NCBI RefSeq assembly: GCF_030209475.1
Contig: NZ_JARVRW010000004.1
Location: 413,021 to 477,020, forward strand
Direction: 5' to 3'
DNA: 64,000 nucleotides
From: Microbacterium sp. lyk4-40-TSB-66
Lineage (GTDB): Bacteria > Actinomycetota > Actinomycetes > Actinomycetales > Microbacteriaceae
The number at the start of each line of letters is the position of its first letter. Positions within the stretch are counted from its first letter, which is position 1. The notes below the pieces were generated by a model. It was not told where the DNA came from. It saw nothing but the letters and a program-made list of their open reading frames with translations, and made no database searches. Made by a program: the position numbers and the translations under genes. This document shows positions 20,254 to 28,401 of the stretch, piece by piece.

Positions 20254-21027
20254 ATGCCCCGGATCCTCGACACCGACGTCGTCCTCCGCACGGATGACCT
20301 CTCCCTGGCCCGCAGCGGCGTGCGCGTCATCGACGGTGTCACGTTCACACTGCTGCCGGGACGAACACTGGTCGTGCGCGGAGCCACGGGAGCGGGCAAG
20401 AGCTCGCTGGTCTCGCTTCTCGCCGGCCATCCCGACGATGGGCTCGGCGTCGTCGGCGGCGATGCGCGCGTGCATGGGATCTCGGCACGGCACCCCGGGC
20501 GGGCGCGCCGCGAGTGGGTGTTCCACACCGGCTTCCTGCCGCAGGGGGCGGGAGCCTCGCTGCCGTCGCGCCTGACCGTGCACGATGTCATCTCGGAACC
20601 GATCACGAGCCGTGACCGCCGCGTGAACACCCGCGCCCTCGCCGTGCGCGTGGCGACGCTGCTCGACGAGATGGAGCTTCCGCTCGGCACGGCCCCGAAG
20701 TACCCGTACGAGCTCAGCGCGGGCATGCGGCAGCGCGTCGCACTGGCCCGCGCGCTCGTGCTCGAGCCCCGCCTGTTCGTCGCCGACGACCTGTACGCGA
20801 ATCTGGACCTCGAGGTGCGCGCGGCCGCCCGCACGGCGATCACGCGCCGCCGCGACGAACGCGACATGGCATCCCTCATCGTGACGAACGACGCCGACGC
20901 GCCGCGGGAATTGGATGCCGACGTGCTCGTCCTCCACGCCGGTCACGCCGTCGGCTTGGGACACGGCGGGGATGCTGTGCAGTGGACTCCCGACGGCACG
21001 CCCGAGAGACGACTTTCGTCCCCCTGA
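20254..21027 (+). CDS. Orphan ABC transporter-type ATP-binding protein
   Basis: 257-residue ABC ATPase with Walker A GATGAGKS at 43-50 and the signature LSAGMRQR followed by ALARALVLEP. Walker B reads LFVADDLYANLD, in which Asp replaces the usual catalytic Glu and the D-loop partner is shifted (normally ADEPTSALD). No permease or binding protein is adjacent. It may pair with a distant permease, or have low hydrolysis and a regulatory role. ATG at 20254 is preceded by a purine-rich GAGGATGAGGGG, which serves as ribosome binding site. Confidence 0.75.
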   Translation: MPRILDTDVVLRTDDLSLARSGVRVIDGVTFTLLPGRTLVVRGATGAGKSSLVSLLAGHPDDGLGVVGGDARVHGISARHPGRARREWVFHTGFLPQGAGASLPSRLTVHDVISEPITSRDRRVNTRALAVRVATLLDEMELPLGTAPKYPYELSAGMRQRVALARALVLEPRLFVADDLYANLDLEVRAAARTAITRRRDERDMASLIVTNDADAPRELDADVLVLHAGHAVGLGHGGDAVQWTPDGTPERRLSSP

Positions 21028-21052
21028 TTTTCTCGCCGCCCCCGCGTGCTGT

Positions 21053-21058
21053 TAGTAT
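21053..21058 (+). promoter_or_regulatory. -10 element of tRNA-Asn
   Basis: TAGTAT 31 nt upstream of the mature tRNA-Asn 5' end. It fits the TANNNT consensus seen before other RNA genes in the window. Confidence 0.45.
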
Positions 21059-21089
21059 CGTGGGGTTGCCCACCGCAAGGCGGGCATGA

Positions 21090-21162
21090 TCCTCGGTAGC
21101 TCAATTGGCAGAGCAATCGGCTGTTAACCGATAGGTTCTTGGTTCGAGTCCAAGCCGGGGAG
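21090..21162 (+). tRNA. tRNA-Asn (GTT)
   Basis: Complete cloverleaf of 73 nt: acceptor TCCTCGG pairs with CCGGGGA (one G-U), anticodon stem ATCGG/CCGAT, anticodon GTT at 21123-21125, T-arm CTTGG-TTCGAGT-CCAAG, discriminator G. CCA is encoded in the DNA (21163-21165). A strong terminator follows 5 nt later. Confidence 0.97.
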
Positions 21163-21169
21163 CCAACGG

Positions 21170-21197
21170 AAGGCCCGCCTCATCAGAGGCGGGCCTT
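21170..21197 (+). terminator. Bidirectional terminator after tRNA-Asn
   Basis: Perfect 11-bp inverted repeat AAGGCCCGCCT / AGGCGGGCCTT with a 6-nt loop (21181-21186). It sits between tRNA-Asn and the convergent membrane-protein gene and can serve both. The AA...TT at the base gives only a short T-run. Confidence 0.8.
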
Positions 21198-21210
21198 CGT
21201 CGTCCTCCGC

Positions 21211-22299
21211 TCACCCGAGGGGTACGGGGAGCTCCTCATCCGACCGCGGCGGACGCGCCACGAGGTCTCGCGCCTGCGACGAATCGAGGTGGGACGGGTA
21301 GAGCATCCTCGAGAACTTCCCCTTCGGGTCCTCGGGTGCTCGCGGCAGGACGATTCGCGCCCCTTCGATGAGCGCCAAGGCGGCGCTGCGCTGCGGCAGC
21401 GTCATCGCCACGTGGCCACGCCGTCGGAGGATGAGCGGAATGCGGAGCTTGTCGGCACCCTCGAGGGTCAGGACGAGCGAGCGCGTCCCGCCCGCGAAGA
21501 TCGAGGCGGCGCTCAGTCGAGCCGCGGTGACCTCGCTCCACGAGGCGAATCTTGAGCCGCACCGGACGCGTTCTTCATCGACATTGATCCACACGTTCGG
21601 CGCCCGACGGGCGAAGACGATCACGGCGACGCCCGCGAGCCCGATGACGACGACGACAGTGGCGGCGATGGCACTGCCGCTCATGAACCGCGTCGTGGAG
21701 AAGAGGAGCGAAGTGCCCTGCCAGACCAAGAGGAGGAGGAGACCCGCTCCGGGCGCTGCCATCGTGACGACCGTGAGGAGGTCGCGGCGGGTGACGAGCT
21801 GCCATCCCGCGGCCTCGGAATCGTCGCCCCCGGCGACGGCGCTGGTCCCGGCGGGCGCGGCATCGTTCTCCGAGGGAAGACGCCCCGCTCGCGATGCGAC
21901 GGTCAGTCCGCCTGCGCCCAGGACGACGAGTGCCCCGCCCAACAAGGCGAACCGCATCCCACCTTCTCCTGGGTCGCCGCCGGTCCACAAAGACATCGCC
22001 CCGACGAGGGAACCGAACACGACGAAGACGACGCTCTGCACTCGGAGGGACCGCGTCGCCCGACGCCGTGCCGCCGCCGTATCGAGGGTGCCGATCGACA
22101 CCGCTGGTTCCGCGGCCCCGCCCGACCGCGCTATCCGCACGATGCCGTAACCGGCTCCCGCGAATCCGGACGCGATCAAGAGAGCGCTGAGGAGACTGGT
22201 CACGCCGCCAGCGGGCAACAGAATGACTCCGGCGACGAGAATACCCAGCGAGGCCGCCGTCATGACGGCCCCGGTCACGCTCAACGACAGTCTGCCCAT
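21211..22299 (-). CDS. Hypothetical membrane protein with two paired-helix regions
   Basis: I do not recognise a named family. The 362-residue protein has about six hydrophobic helices in three pairs: residues 10-55, about 88-133 and about 175-230. Between the second and third pairs is a polar linker rich in Ala, Asp and Gly. The C-terminal cytoplasmic part (about 235-362) contains WINVDEERVRCGSRFASWSEVTAARL, resembling the PH-like folds found in actinobacterial membrane proteins. The ATG at 22299 is the first in frame. It is transcribed alone toward tRNA-Asn. Confidence 0.65.
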   Translation of the reverse strand: MGRLSLSVTGAVMTAASLGILVAGVILLPAGGVTSLLSALLIASGFAGAGYGIVRIARSGGAAEPAVSIGTLDTAAARRRATRSLRVQSVVFVVFGSLVGAMSLWTGGDPGEGGMRFALLGGALVVLGAGGLTVASRAGRLPSENDAAPAGTSAVAGGDDSEAAGWQLVTRRDLLTVVTMAAPGAGLLLLLVWQGTSLLFSTTRFMSGSAIAATVVVVIGLAGVAVIVFARRAPNVWINVDEERVRCGSRFASWSEVTAARLSAASIFAGGTRSLVLTLEGADKLRIPLILRRRGHVAMTLPQRSAALALIEGARIVLPRAPEDPKGKFSRMLYPSHLDSSQARDLVARPPRSDEELPVPLG

Positions 22300-22392
22300 G
22301 CGTCCGCAGTCAACCGCTCGCCGTCTCGAGGCAACAGGGCTTGCGTCCGAAGCGCGACGCCGTCGGGGATCGTTCGCAGAGGCGACCGTCGC

Positions 22393-22510
22393 TCACTCCG
22401 CCCGAGACGAATCGTCGCTCGGCTTGCAGAAGCGCAGTTGGTTGCCGAACGGGTCGACGATCGTCAGGGTCGGACCACCCGGGAGTCTGGGCGGCGTCTT
22501 CTTTCAGGTC
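22393..22510 (-). pseudogene. Remnant of a VOC (glyoxalase/bleomycin-resistance) family gene
   Basis: Reading the reverse strand, the tail DPFGNQLRFCKP followed by about eight residues and TGA (stop at 22393) is the canonical C-terminus of a VOC superfamily protein. Upstream in that frame a TGA occurs after about 30 codons, while the +1 shifted frame reads DLKEDAAQTP, which is what normally precedes it. The gene has therefore suffered at least one frameshift near 22475-22480 and has lost its N-terminal part. It lies upstream of the membrane-protein gene, downstream of the kinase gene. Confidence 0.6.
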
Positions 22511-22560
22511 AGGGGCTGCCGCACCCGGACGTCGTTCCGACGTCGGGCAGGAGATGGCGG

Positions 22561-24168
22561 TCAGGGCTGCTTCGGGCCCGGGGCCGCACCGCCTCGACCC
22601 CTGCTGTCATCCGATTTGCCGGGGGAGTCCGGCCGCCCCGTGCCCTCCGGGCCGCCGCGACCCGCCCCGGGTACCGAACCGTCCGCCGCCCCGCCGGGGC
22701 TGGAAGCGGCATCCCCGACCGCGCCCGACACCTGATCCGCCGGGACCGCCGAGCCGGTCTGCGCGCCCGCTCCCGCAGTGTCCGACACCACGGTCGTCTG
22801 CTCGGCGTCGACGGGCACCTCGGCCGGCGTCGTCGCCTCGGGGCTCGGCTCCGGGACCACCTGGTCGACGGGGGTCGTCTCCGAGACCGGTGCCGTGGTC
22901 TCCCGCGGCGTGTCCGCTGAGTTCTGCGTGGCCGACGTGGCCGAGGGTGCGGGAGTCAGCAGCGGCACCGGGGCGCGATCCGACGTGGCGCCCCCGGCGG
23001 CTCCGAGTGAGAAGGTCGCCAGGTGTCCGCCCATGATCAAGGCGGCACCGACGCCCGCAATGCCCCACGTCCATCCCCGTCGTCGCGCCCGACGTTCGCT
23101 CGCACGGCGCGAGGTCGTGGCATCCGTCCGGTCCGGCGGGCGCTCGGCGTCGGACCGCGCGGGGATGGGCACGGCGTCGAAAGCGTGCGGCTCGCTCGAT
23201 GCCGCGACGCCCTCGGCCTTGCGAGAGACCGACGGGGCGGACGCCACGGTCGGCGCGGTGATGAGGGCGGTCGGCAGCATCCAGCCGGCCGGTTGCTCCG
23301 CGGCATCCGGAACCACGGCGAGCTCGTCGATGAGCTCCGTCGCGCGAGCGGCCACCACCGCGGCGGTGGGGCGCATCCCCGCATCGGCCGCGGTCATGGC
23401 TTCGAGAAGAGAACGCCACCGAGGGCTCACCGAGCCCGGCACCTCGGGCTGACGGGCCAGGCGCGCGAGCAGGGTCTCCTGCAGCGAACCGGCCCCGAAC
23501 GGATGCAGCCGCGTCAGCGCCTCGATGGCCAGCAGGCCCAGCGCGTAGATGTCGGACGCGGCCTGCGGCGCCTCGCCGCGCACCTGCTCCGGCGCGAGGT
23601 AGGCGGCGGTGCCGATGACGGTCCCGGGCGTGGTCAGCCGCGTGGTGTCGATGAGGTGGGCGACGCCGAAGTCCGCGAGGACGGCCTCGCACTCGCGCGC
23701 CGACCCGTGCAGCGGCCGCAGGAGCACGTTCGACGGCTTGACATCGCGGTGCACGATGCCCGCATCGTGGACGACGGCGAGAGCACCGGCGAGGTCGGTC
23801 AGGATGCCGGCGAGTTCTGCCGTGGGGATGGCTCCCTGCTCGATCCGGCGCTGCAGTGACGGTCCGGTCACCAGCTCCATGACGAGATATACGTGATCCT
23901 CGCCGACGAGGCGGGCGTCGTAGAGGGTGACGAGCGAGGGGTGGTCCAGGGCGGCGAGTGCTCGAGCCTCCGACATGCGGCGCAAGGGCTCGGGTTCACC
24001 GGTGCCGTCGGCGTGGAAGATCTTGATCGCGACGTCCCGGGCGAGCACTTCGTCGCGCGCCCGGAAGACGCGTCCCATCCCGCCGGCGCCGATGCGCTCG
24101 CGCAGGATGTAGCGCGCACCGAGGATGTCGCCCGTGTGAGGCATCGAGAGGTCGGGGGCGTGACTCAT
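22561..24168 (-). CDS. Serine/threonine protein kinase, membrane anchored (Hanks type)
   Basis: 535-residue kinase with the glycine loop IGAGGMGRVF at 26-35, catalytic Lys49 in VAIKIF, catalytic loop VHRDVKPSNVLL (Asp142) and the DFG motif at 166-168, followed by APEQ. After the kinase domain (about 18-280) comes a basic juxtamembrane stretch, one transmembrane helix (about 367-391) and an extracellular tail rich in Pro, Thr, Ser and Glu. There are no PASTA repeats, so it is not PknB. ATG at 24168 is preceded by AAGGA. The target is unknown. Confidence 0.9.
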   Translation of the reverse strand: MSHAPDLSMPHTGDILGARYILRERIGAGGMGRVFRARDEVLARDVAIKIFHADGTGEPEPLRRMSEARALAALDHPSLVTLYDARLVGEDHVYLVMELVTGPSLQRRIEQGAIPTAELAGILTDLAGALAVVHDAGIVHRDVKPSNVLLRPLHGSARECEAVLADFGVAHLIDTTRLTTPGTVIGTAAYLAPEQVRGEAPQAASDIYALGLLAIEALTRLHPFGAGSLQETLLARLARQPEVPGSVSPRWRSLLEAMTAADAGMRPTAAVVAARATELIDELAVVPDAAEQPAGWMLPTALITAPTVASAPSVSRKAEGVAASSEPHAFDAVPIPARSDAERPPDRTDATTSRRASERRARRRGWTWGIAGVGAALIMGGHLATFSLGAAGGATSDRAPVPLLTPAPSATSATQNSADTPRETTAPVSETTPVDQVVPEPSPEATTPAEVPVDAEQTTVVSDTAGAGAQTGSAVPADQVSGAVGDAASSPGGAADGSVPGAGRGGPEGTGRPDSPGKSDDSRGRGGAAPGPKQP

Positions 24169-24367
24169 CGGATCCTTCGCGGAGCGGTGCTGCAGGAGCG
24201 GCGCGGGGTCGCCGTCTGTTCGCACACTAGGCGCGCGCGGGCGGTTCCGTCGGGGGCTGGCGGCCACCGGAGTCGGCGCGCATAATGGTGCGCTCCGACC
24301 CCGCCCGCGCGCTCGACGTGTCCGCAACCCGCTCGGGCAGGCGGTCGATCGCTGCAAGGGTGGAGAA

Positions 24368-25294
24368 GTGACCCCCGACCCACACCGGTACGACCTCGAC
24401 GCCCTCCGCATCCGCCTGATCGATGAACGCGAGGGCGAGGTGGACGACAGCATCCCGCAGCTCGCCGATGCCGACCCCGAACTCTTCGCGATCGCGCTCG
24501 TCACCCCCGACGGCACCGTCCGCTCGAGCGCGGACGCCGATGTGGAGATCAGCATCCAGTCGGCGGTGAAGCCGTTCCTCTTCGCCCTGGCGCTGCTCGA
24601 CACCGAGGGGGAGGCGCTCGATCGCGTCGGGATCGAGCCGACGGGGGAGTCGTTCGACGCCGTCAAGCTCGAAAGCGGCACGGGCCGGCCTCCCAACCCC
24701 ATGGTCAACGCGGGCGCCCTGCTCACGGCATCCCTCGTGCGCGGCGCCGACCCCGCCGCGCGCGACGCCCGCATCGCGGCGGGGCTGGCCGCCTTCGCCG
24801 GACGCGATCTCGCGGTCGACGAAGGAGTCGCGCACGACGAGCACCTGCTCGGCGACCGCAACCACGCCCTCGCCCACCTCATGCGGGCCGAGGGGACCAT
24901 GCGTGTGAGCGCCGATGATGCGGTGGCCGTCTACGCGCGGGCGTGCGCGACCGTGGTGGATGCCGAGACTCTGGCCGTCATGGGGGCGACGCTCGCGTGC
25001 GGTGGTGTGAACCCCCGCACCGGTGAGCGCGTCGTCCCCGCACAGGTGGCGCGCGACGTGGTGTCGGTCATGGCGACCTGCGGTGTCTACGACGGATCGG
25101 GGCGGTGGATGCGAGCCGTGGGCGTCCCGGCGAAGTCCAGCGTGTCGGGTGCCATCGTGCTCGCCGCCCCCGGCCGCCTCGGTGCGGCGGTGGTCAGCCC
25201 GCCGTTGGATGCGCAGGGTACGAGCGTCCGCGGTCGGCTCGCGAGCGAGGCGCTCAGCGACGATCTGCACCTGCACAGCTTCGCCGCGCGGTGA
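24368..25294 (+). CDS. glsA: Glutaminase
   Basis: Hydrolyses L-glutamine to glutamate and ammonia; member of the serine-dependent beta-lactamase-fold glutaminases. The catalytic Ser-x-x-Lys is in ISIQSAVKPF (S65, K68), with NPMVNAGALL contacting substrate, and the downstream KSSVSGAIV loop. Length of 308 residues is normal. GTG start at 24368 preceded by GGAGAA. It is divergent from the kinase across about 200 bp. In this window it complements glnA2 and glnE in glutamine metabolism, though far away. Confidence 0.93.
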   Translation: MTPDPHRYDLDALRIRLIDEREGEVDDSIPQLADADPELFAIALVTPDGTVRSSADADVEISIQSAVKPFLFALALLDTEGEALDRVGIEPTGESFDAVKLESGTGRPPNPMVNAGALLTASLVRGADPAARDARIAAGLAAFAGRDLAVDEGVAHDEHLLGDRNHALAHLMRAEGTMRVSADDAVAVYARACATVVDAETLAVMGATLACGGVNPRTGERVVPAQVARDVVSVMATCGVYDGSGRWMRAVGVPAKSSVSGAIVLAAPGRLGAAVVSPPLDAQGTSVRGRLASEALSDDLHLHSFAAR

Positions 25295-25442
25295 GGAACG
25301 TCGATCGGCGGACGTGCTTCCGCGTCGAGACCGTCATCGAGCACCGTAACCGTGATGCTTCCGGCGGTCCGACGCGACGAACACGAAGGGCGCACGCGGT
25401 GCACGGCCGCCACCCATCGCCTCGCTCGCGCGGCGACCGGGA

Positions 25443-25928
25443 TCAGTCGGAACCGGCGTCGCTCGACCACACCGCGCGGGCGCCGCTGTCGCCGACCTGC
25501 ACGACCGAGAACGCGGTCGCGCCGGCGACGACGATCGCGACCACGGCGATCGCCAGTGTCGCGACGCGGGGCGCCGGCGTCGAGGTGCCATCGACGGATC
25601 GCCGCTCACGCAGACGGAACCAGAGCCACTGTCCGGCGGCGACGACGAAAAGCCTGATCGCCCACGGCAACAGCTGATCGCCGAGTTCGGTGTGCGTTTC
25701 GAGCGCCGCCGACGACGGCACCTGACGCTCCAGCGCCTCACCGGCCTCTTTCGCGAGAGGCACGAAGACGAGCGCGACCAACGCGACCAGAGGGGTCAGG
25801 ATGCCGAGCTTGCGCCGCGCTCGCGGCCAGACGCTGCCGACGATGAGCATGATCGCCGCGAGCGGGATGAGCACGACGACCGCGTGAACGAGGAGCGGGT
25901 GGGCCGGAAGACCTGCGATCTGCCACAT
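25443..25928 (-). CDS. DUF2231-type membrane protein
   Basis: 161-residue integral membrane protein with four hydrophobic helices and the DUF2231 hallmark GLPAHPLLVHAVVVLIPLAAIM near the N-terminus, where the His residues are conserved. Relatives are small membrane proteins often next to cytochrome or copper genes and some bind haem; the function here is unknown. ATG at 25928. Convergent with glutaminase and divergent from the lipoprotein gene, so it forms its own transcription unit. Confidence 0.8.
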   Translation of the reverse strand: MWQIAGLPAHPLLVHAVVVLIPLAAIMLIVGSVWPRARRKLGILTPLVALVALVFVPLAKEAGEALERQVPSSAALETHTELGDQLLPWAIRLFVVAAGQWLWFRLRERRSVDGTSTPAPRVATLAIAVVAIVVAGATAFSVVQVGDSGARAVWSSDAGSD

Positions 25929-26075
25929 GCGGTCATCGAAGCACTGCGCGATACCGACAGGGGGGGTTGCGCAATCGTCATCGGGCGAGTCGGGGTGTTC
26001 GGCGGGGCCGGAGGTTCGTCGAGACGAGCATCACGTGCGAACGAGCACATCGCGCCGGTGTGAGAGCATCGGCGC

Positions 26076-26447
26076 ATGGATTCCGCCGTGCGCCGCCGCG
26101 CCTCGCGCACCGTGACCGTCGGCGTCGTCGCCGCCCTGGCCGCCACCCTCACCGGCTGCGGACAGGGGACGAACGTGTCGGAGGACTACGCGCAGATCTG
26201 CCGCGACAACGCGACCGAGAAGCGCCTCCCCGACGACGACTGCAACAACCACGGCGGGGGAGCGGGCTGGTACTTCCTGCCCCTCGGAACCAGCAGCCGC
26301 ACCGTTCCCGCGGTCGGTCAACCCGTCGCGGGCGGCACCGACGTGCTCCCCTCGGGGAAGACCGCCGCGACCGGCATCTCCCGCGACGGCGACAGCGTCG
26401 CGCGCGGCGGGTTCGGCGGGTCCGGTTCCGGTGGGGCCGGTAGCTGA
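26076..26447 (+). CDS. Small lipoprotein, YgiB-like partner of the ATP-grasp protein
   Basis: 123-residue lipoprotein: a basic N-terminus, a hydrophobic segment and a lipobox ending TLTGC with the lipidated Cys at residue 28. The mature part has two further Cys (ICRDN and DDDCNN), an aromatic GAGWYFLP, and a Gly/Ser-rich end. Its TGA stop overlaps the ATG of the ATP-grasp gene. In proteobacteria the lipoprotein YgiB (DUF1190) is paired with YgiC of the same ATP-grasp family, so this looks like the actinobacterial counterpart. The function is unknown. Confidence 0.65.
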   Translation: MDSAVRRRASRTVTVGVVAALAATLTGCGQGTNVSEDYAQICRDNATEKRLPDDDCNNHGGGAGWYFLPLGTSSRTVPAVGQPVAGGTDVLPSGKTAATGISRDGDSVARGGFGGSGSGGAGS

Positions 26448-27751
26448 TGCGCCGAATCGAGCTCGACCCGCGCCCCGACTGGGAACGCACGATCAAACAG
26501 TCCGGCCTCATCTACTCGCACTCCGTGCGCGACGACGGTTCGGCGGTCGACTACTGGAGCGACGGTGCCGCCTACGTCTTCACGCTCCCCGAGGTCGAGG
26601 ACCTCGAGAAGCAGACCGAGGAACTGCACCGCATGAGCCGGGAGGCCGCGCGGTACCTGGCATCCGGAGAACTCGGTCATCTGGGGCTCAGCCCGCAGGC
26701 GTTCGAGCTGGCGCAATGGTCGCTGGAGCAGGACGAGCCCGACGTCTACGCCCGCTTCGACCTGGCCTACGCGGGCGACGGTACGCCCGCGAAGATGCTC
26801 GAGTACAACGCCGATACGCCCACGGGACTCATCGAAGCGTCGGTCACGCAGTGGTTCTGGTTGCAGGACCGCCTGAAGACGGGCGCCGTCCCCGTCGACA
26901 CCGATCAGTGGAACGGTCTGCACGAGGCCCTCGTCGAACGCTGGCGGGCTCTGCTGCACCGTTCGCTCACCGAGGGGGAGGGCGGGCGCCTCTTCGTCGC
27001 CCACTCGGATGCCGACATCTACGGCGAGGATTGGGACACCGTCGCCTACATGCGCGATCTCGCGGGCGAAGCCGGCTGGGAGCACACGGGCATCGAGATG
27101 AAGGACATCGGCTGGCACCACGGCGCCCGCCAGTTCGTCGGCGTCCCGGAGCCCTGGGGCTCGTCACGCAGCGTCGCCGCCCTGCCCGGCGACGAACCGG
27201 GCACCCAGTACCCCGTCATCCGCAACATCTTCAAGCTCTACCCGTGGGAAGACCTCGTCTCAGGGGAGGACCGCGTGATCGGTGACCAGGAGTTCGGAGC
27301 CCTCCTCATCGCCGGCCGCGGTCTGTTCGGACGCTGGTACGAACCGGCGTGGAAGATGTTCCTCTCCAACAAGCTGCTGCTCGTGGCCCTCTGGCGCCTG
27401 TTCCCCGGCCACCCCAATCTGCTGGCCGCGTACGCCGACGGCCCCAACGGCCTCACCGACTACGTCGTCAAACCCGTCTTCGGCCGCGAGGGCGACGGCA
27501 TCCACGTCCACCGCGCCGACGGCACGGTCACCTCGAACGGCAAGGAGTACCGCCGTGAGGGAGTGGGCAGGGAGCGCGTCTGGCAGCAGTACCACGAGCT
27601 TCCGGACTTCCGCGGATCGAACGGGAGCAATCACCCCGTGCTCGGGTCGTGGGTCGTGAACGACGAGGCGTACGGCGTCGGCATCCGCGAATCCGACGGA
27701 CCGATCACCGATTACTTCTGCCGCTTCGTGCCCAACATCATCGAGGGCTGA
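26447..27751 (+). CDS. Glutathionylspermidine synthase-family ATP-grasp protein (YgiC-like)
   Basis: 434-residue ATP-grasp ligase-like protein of the GSP_synth family. Recognisable segments are MLEYNADTPTGLIEAS near residue 120-135, VFGREGDGIHVHRADG in the nucleotide-binding half and the C-terminal GVGIRESDGPITDYFCRFVPNIIEG. It lacks the amidase half of true glutathionylspermidine synthase, and actinobacteria lack glutathionylspermidine, so the biochemical product is unknown. E. coli relatives YgiC/YjfC ligate peptides poorly in vitro. Overlaps the lipoprotein gene as TGATG. Confidence 0.82.
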   Translation: MRRIELDPRPDWERTIKQSGLIYSHSVRDDGSAVDYWSDGAAYVFTLPEVEDLEKQTEELHRMSREAARYLASGELGHLGLSPQAFELAQWSLEQDEPDVYARFDLAYAGDGTPAKMLEYNADTPTGLIEASVTQWFWLQDRLKTGAVPVDTDQWNGLHEALVERWRALLHRSLTEGEGGRLFVAHSDADIYGEDWDTVAYMRDLAGEAGWEHTGIEMKDIGWHHGARQFVGVPEPWGSSRSVAALPGDEPGTQYPVIRNIFKLYPWEDLVSGEDRVIGDQEFGALLIAGRGLFGRWYEPAWKMFLSNKLLLVALWRLFPGHPNLLAAYADGPNGLTDYVVKPVFGREGDGIHVHRADGTVTSNGKEYRREGVGRERVWQQYHELPDFRGSNGSNHPVLGSWVVNDEAYGVGIRESDGPITDYFCRFVPNIIEG

Positions 27752-27793
27752 CCCTCGGATGCCACGCGCCCCGCGCCGCGGCACCGACCGCGT

Positions 27794-28360
27794 TCACGCG
27801 TCGATGTCGTCCACGCCCGGCATCCACGACACCCCGGGCTTGCCCCACTTGCGCTTCTTGGCGATCTTCGCCACGACGCGAGCGTCTTCGTCGTCGAGAC
27901 GATCGACGTACAGGATGCCGTCGAGGTGGTCGAACTCGTGCTGCAGGATGCGCGCGCGCCACCCCGTGACCTCCACCCGCACCGCGTGCCCGTCGAGGTC
28001 GGTGCCGGTCAGCAGTGCCGCCTCCGACCGGCGCAGCGGGAAGCGCTCGCCGGGGAACGACAGGCAGCCCTCGCTCTCGTCGTCGGGATCGGGGTAGCCG
28101 GGCTCGAGCGGACGGATCCACAGCTCGGGGTTGATCACCACCCCGCGCCAGGGCTGCCCTTCGTCGTCTTCGTACGTGTAAGTGAAGATCCGCAGGCCCA
28201 CGCCCACCTGAGGAGCGGCGAGGCCGACACCGGGTGCGGTGTCCATCGTCTCGAACATGTCGGCGACGAGCTGACGCACCTCATCGGTGATCTCGTCGAC
28301 GCGGGCGGCGGGTGCGTGCAGCACGGGATCGCCCATGATGCGAATCGGGAGTACGGCCAC
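27794..28360 (-). CDS. def: Peptide deformylase
   Basis: Removes the formyl group from nascent N-terminal methionine. All three motifs are present: GVGLAAPQVG at 44-53, EGCLSFPG with metal ligand C99, and HEFDHLDG with ligands H141 and H145 and the catalytic Glu. The 188-residue protein has the basic C-terminal tail typical of actinobacterial type I enzymes. GTG start at 28360 is preceded by GGAGGC and also by a TAGGCT -10 element 6 nt away, so the message may be leaderless. Divergent from the DMT-family gene. Confidence 0.95.
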   Translation of the reverse strand: MAVLPIRIMGDPVLHAPAARVDEITDEVRQLVADMFETMDTAPGVGLAAPQVGVGLRIFTYTYEDDEGQPWRGVVINPELWIRPLEPGYPDPDDESEGCLSFPGERFPLRRSEAALLTGTDLDGHAVRVEVTGWRARILQHEFDHLDGILYVDRLDDEDARVVAKIAKKRKWGKPGVSWMPGVDDIDA

Positions 28361-28366
28361 GCCTCC

Positions 28367-28372
28367 AGCCTA
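28367..28372 (-). promoter_or_regulatory. Candidate -10 element of def
   Basis: TAGGCT on the reverse strand, ending 6 nt before the def GTG. It is only 17 bp from the opposing -10 element of the neighbouring DMT-family gene, so the two promoters overlap. Confidence 0.4.
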
Positions 28373-28389
28373 ACCAGCGGAGGGGCGGC

Positions 28390-28395
28390 TACTGT
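28390..28395 (+). promoter_or_regulatory. Candidate -10 element of the DMT-family gene
   Basis: TACTGT ends 6 nt before the GTG at 28402. The intervening CGAGGG could also act as a ribosome binding site, although it is too close for normal spacing. Confidence 0.4.
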
Positions 28396-28401
28396 CGAGG
28401 G

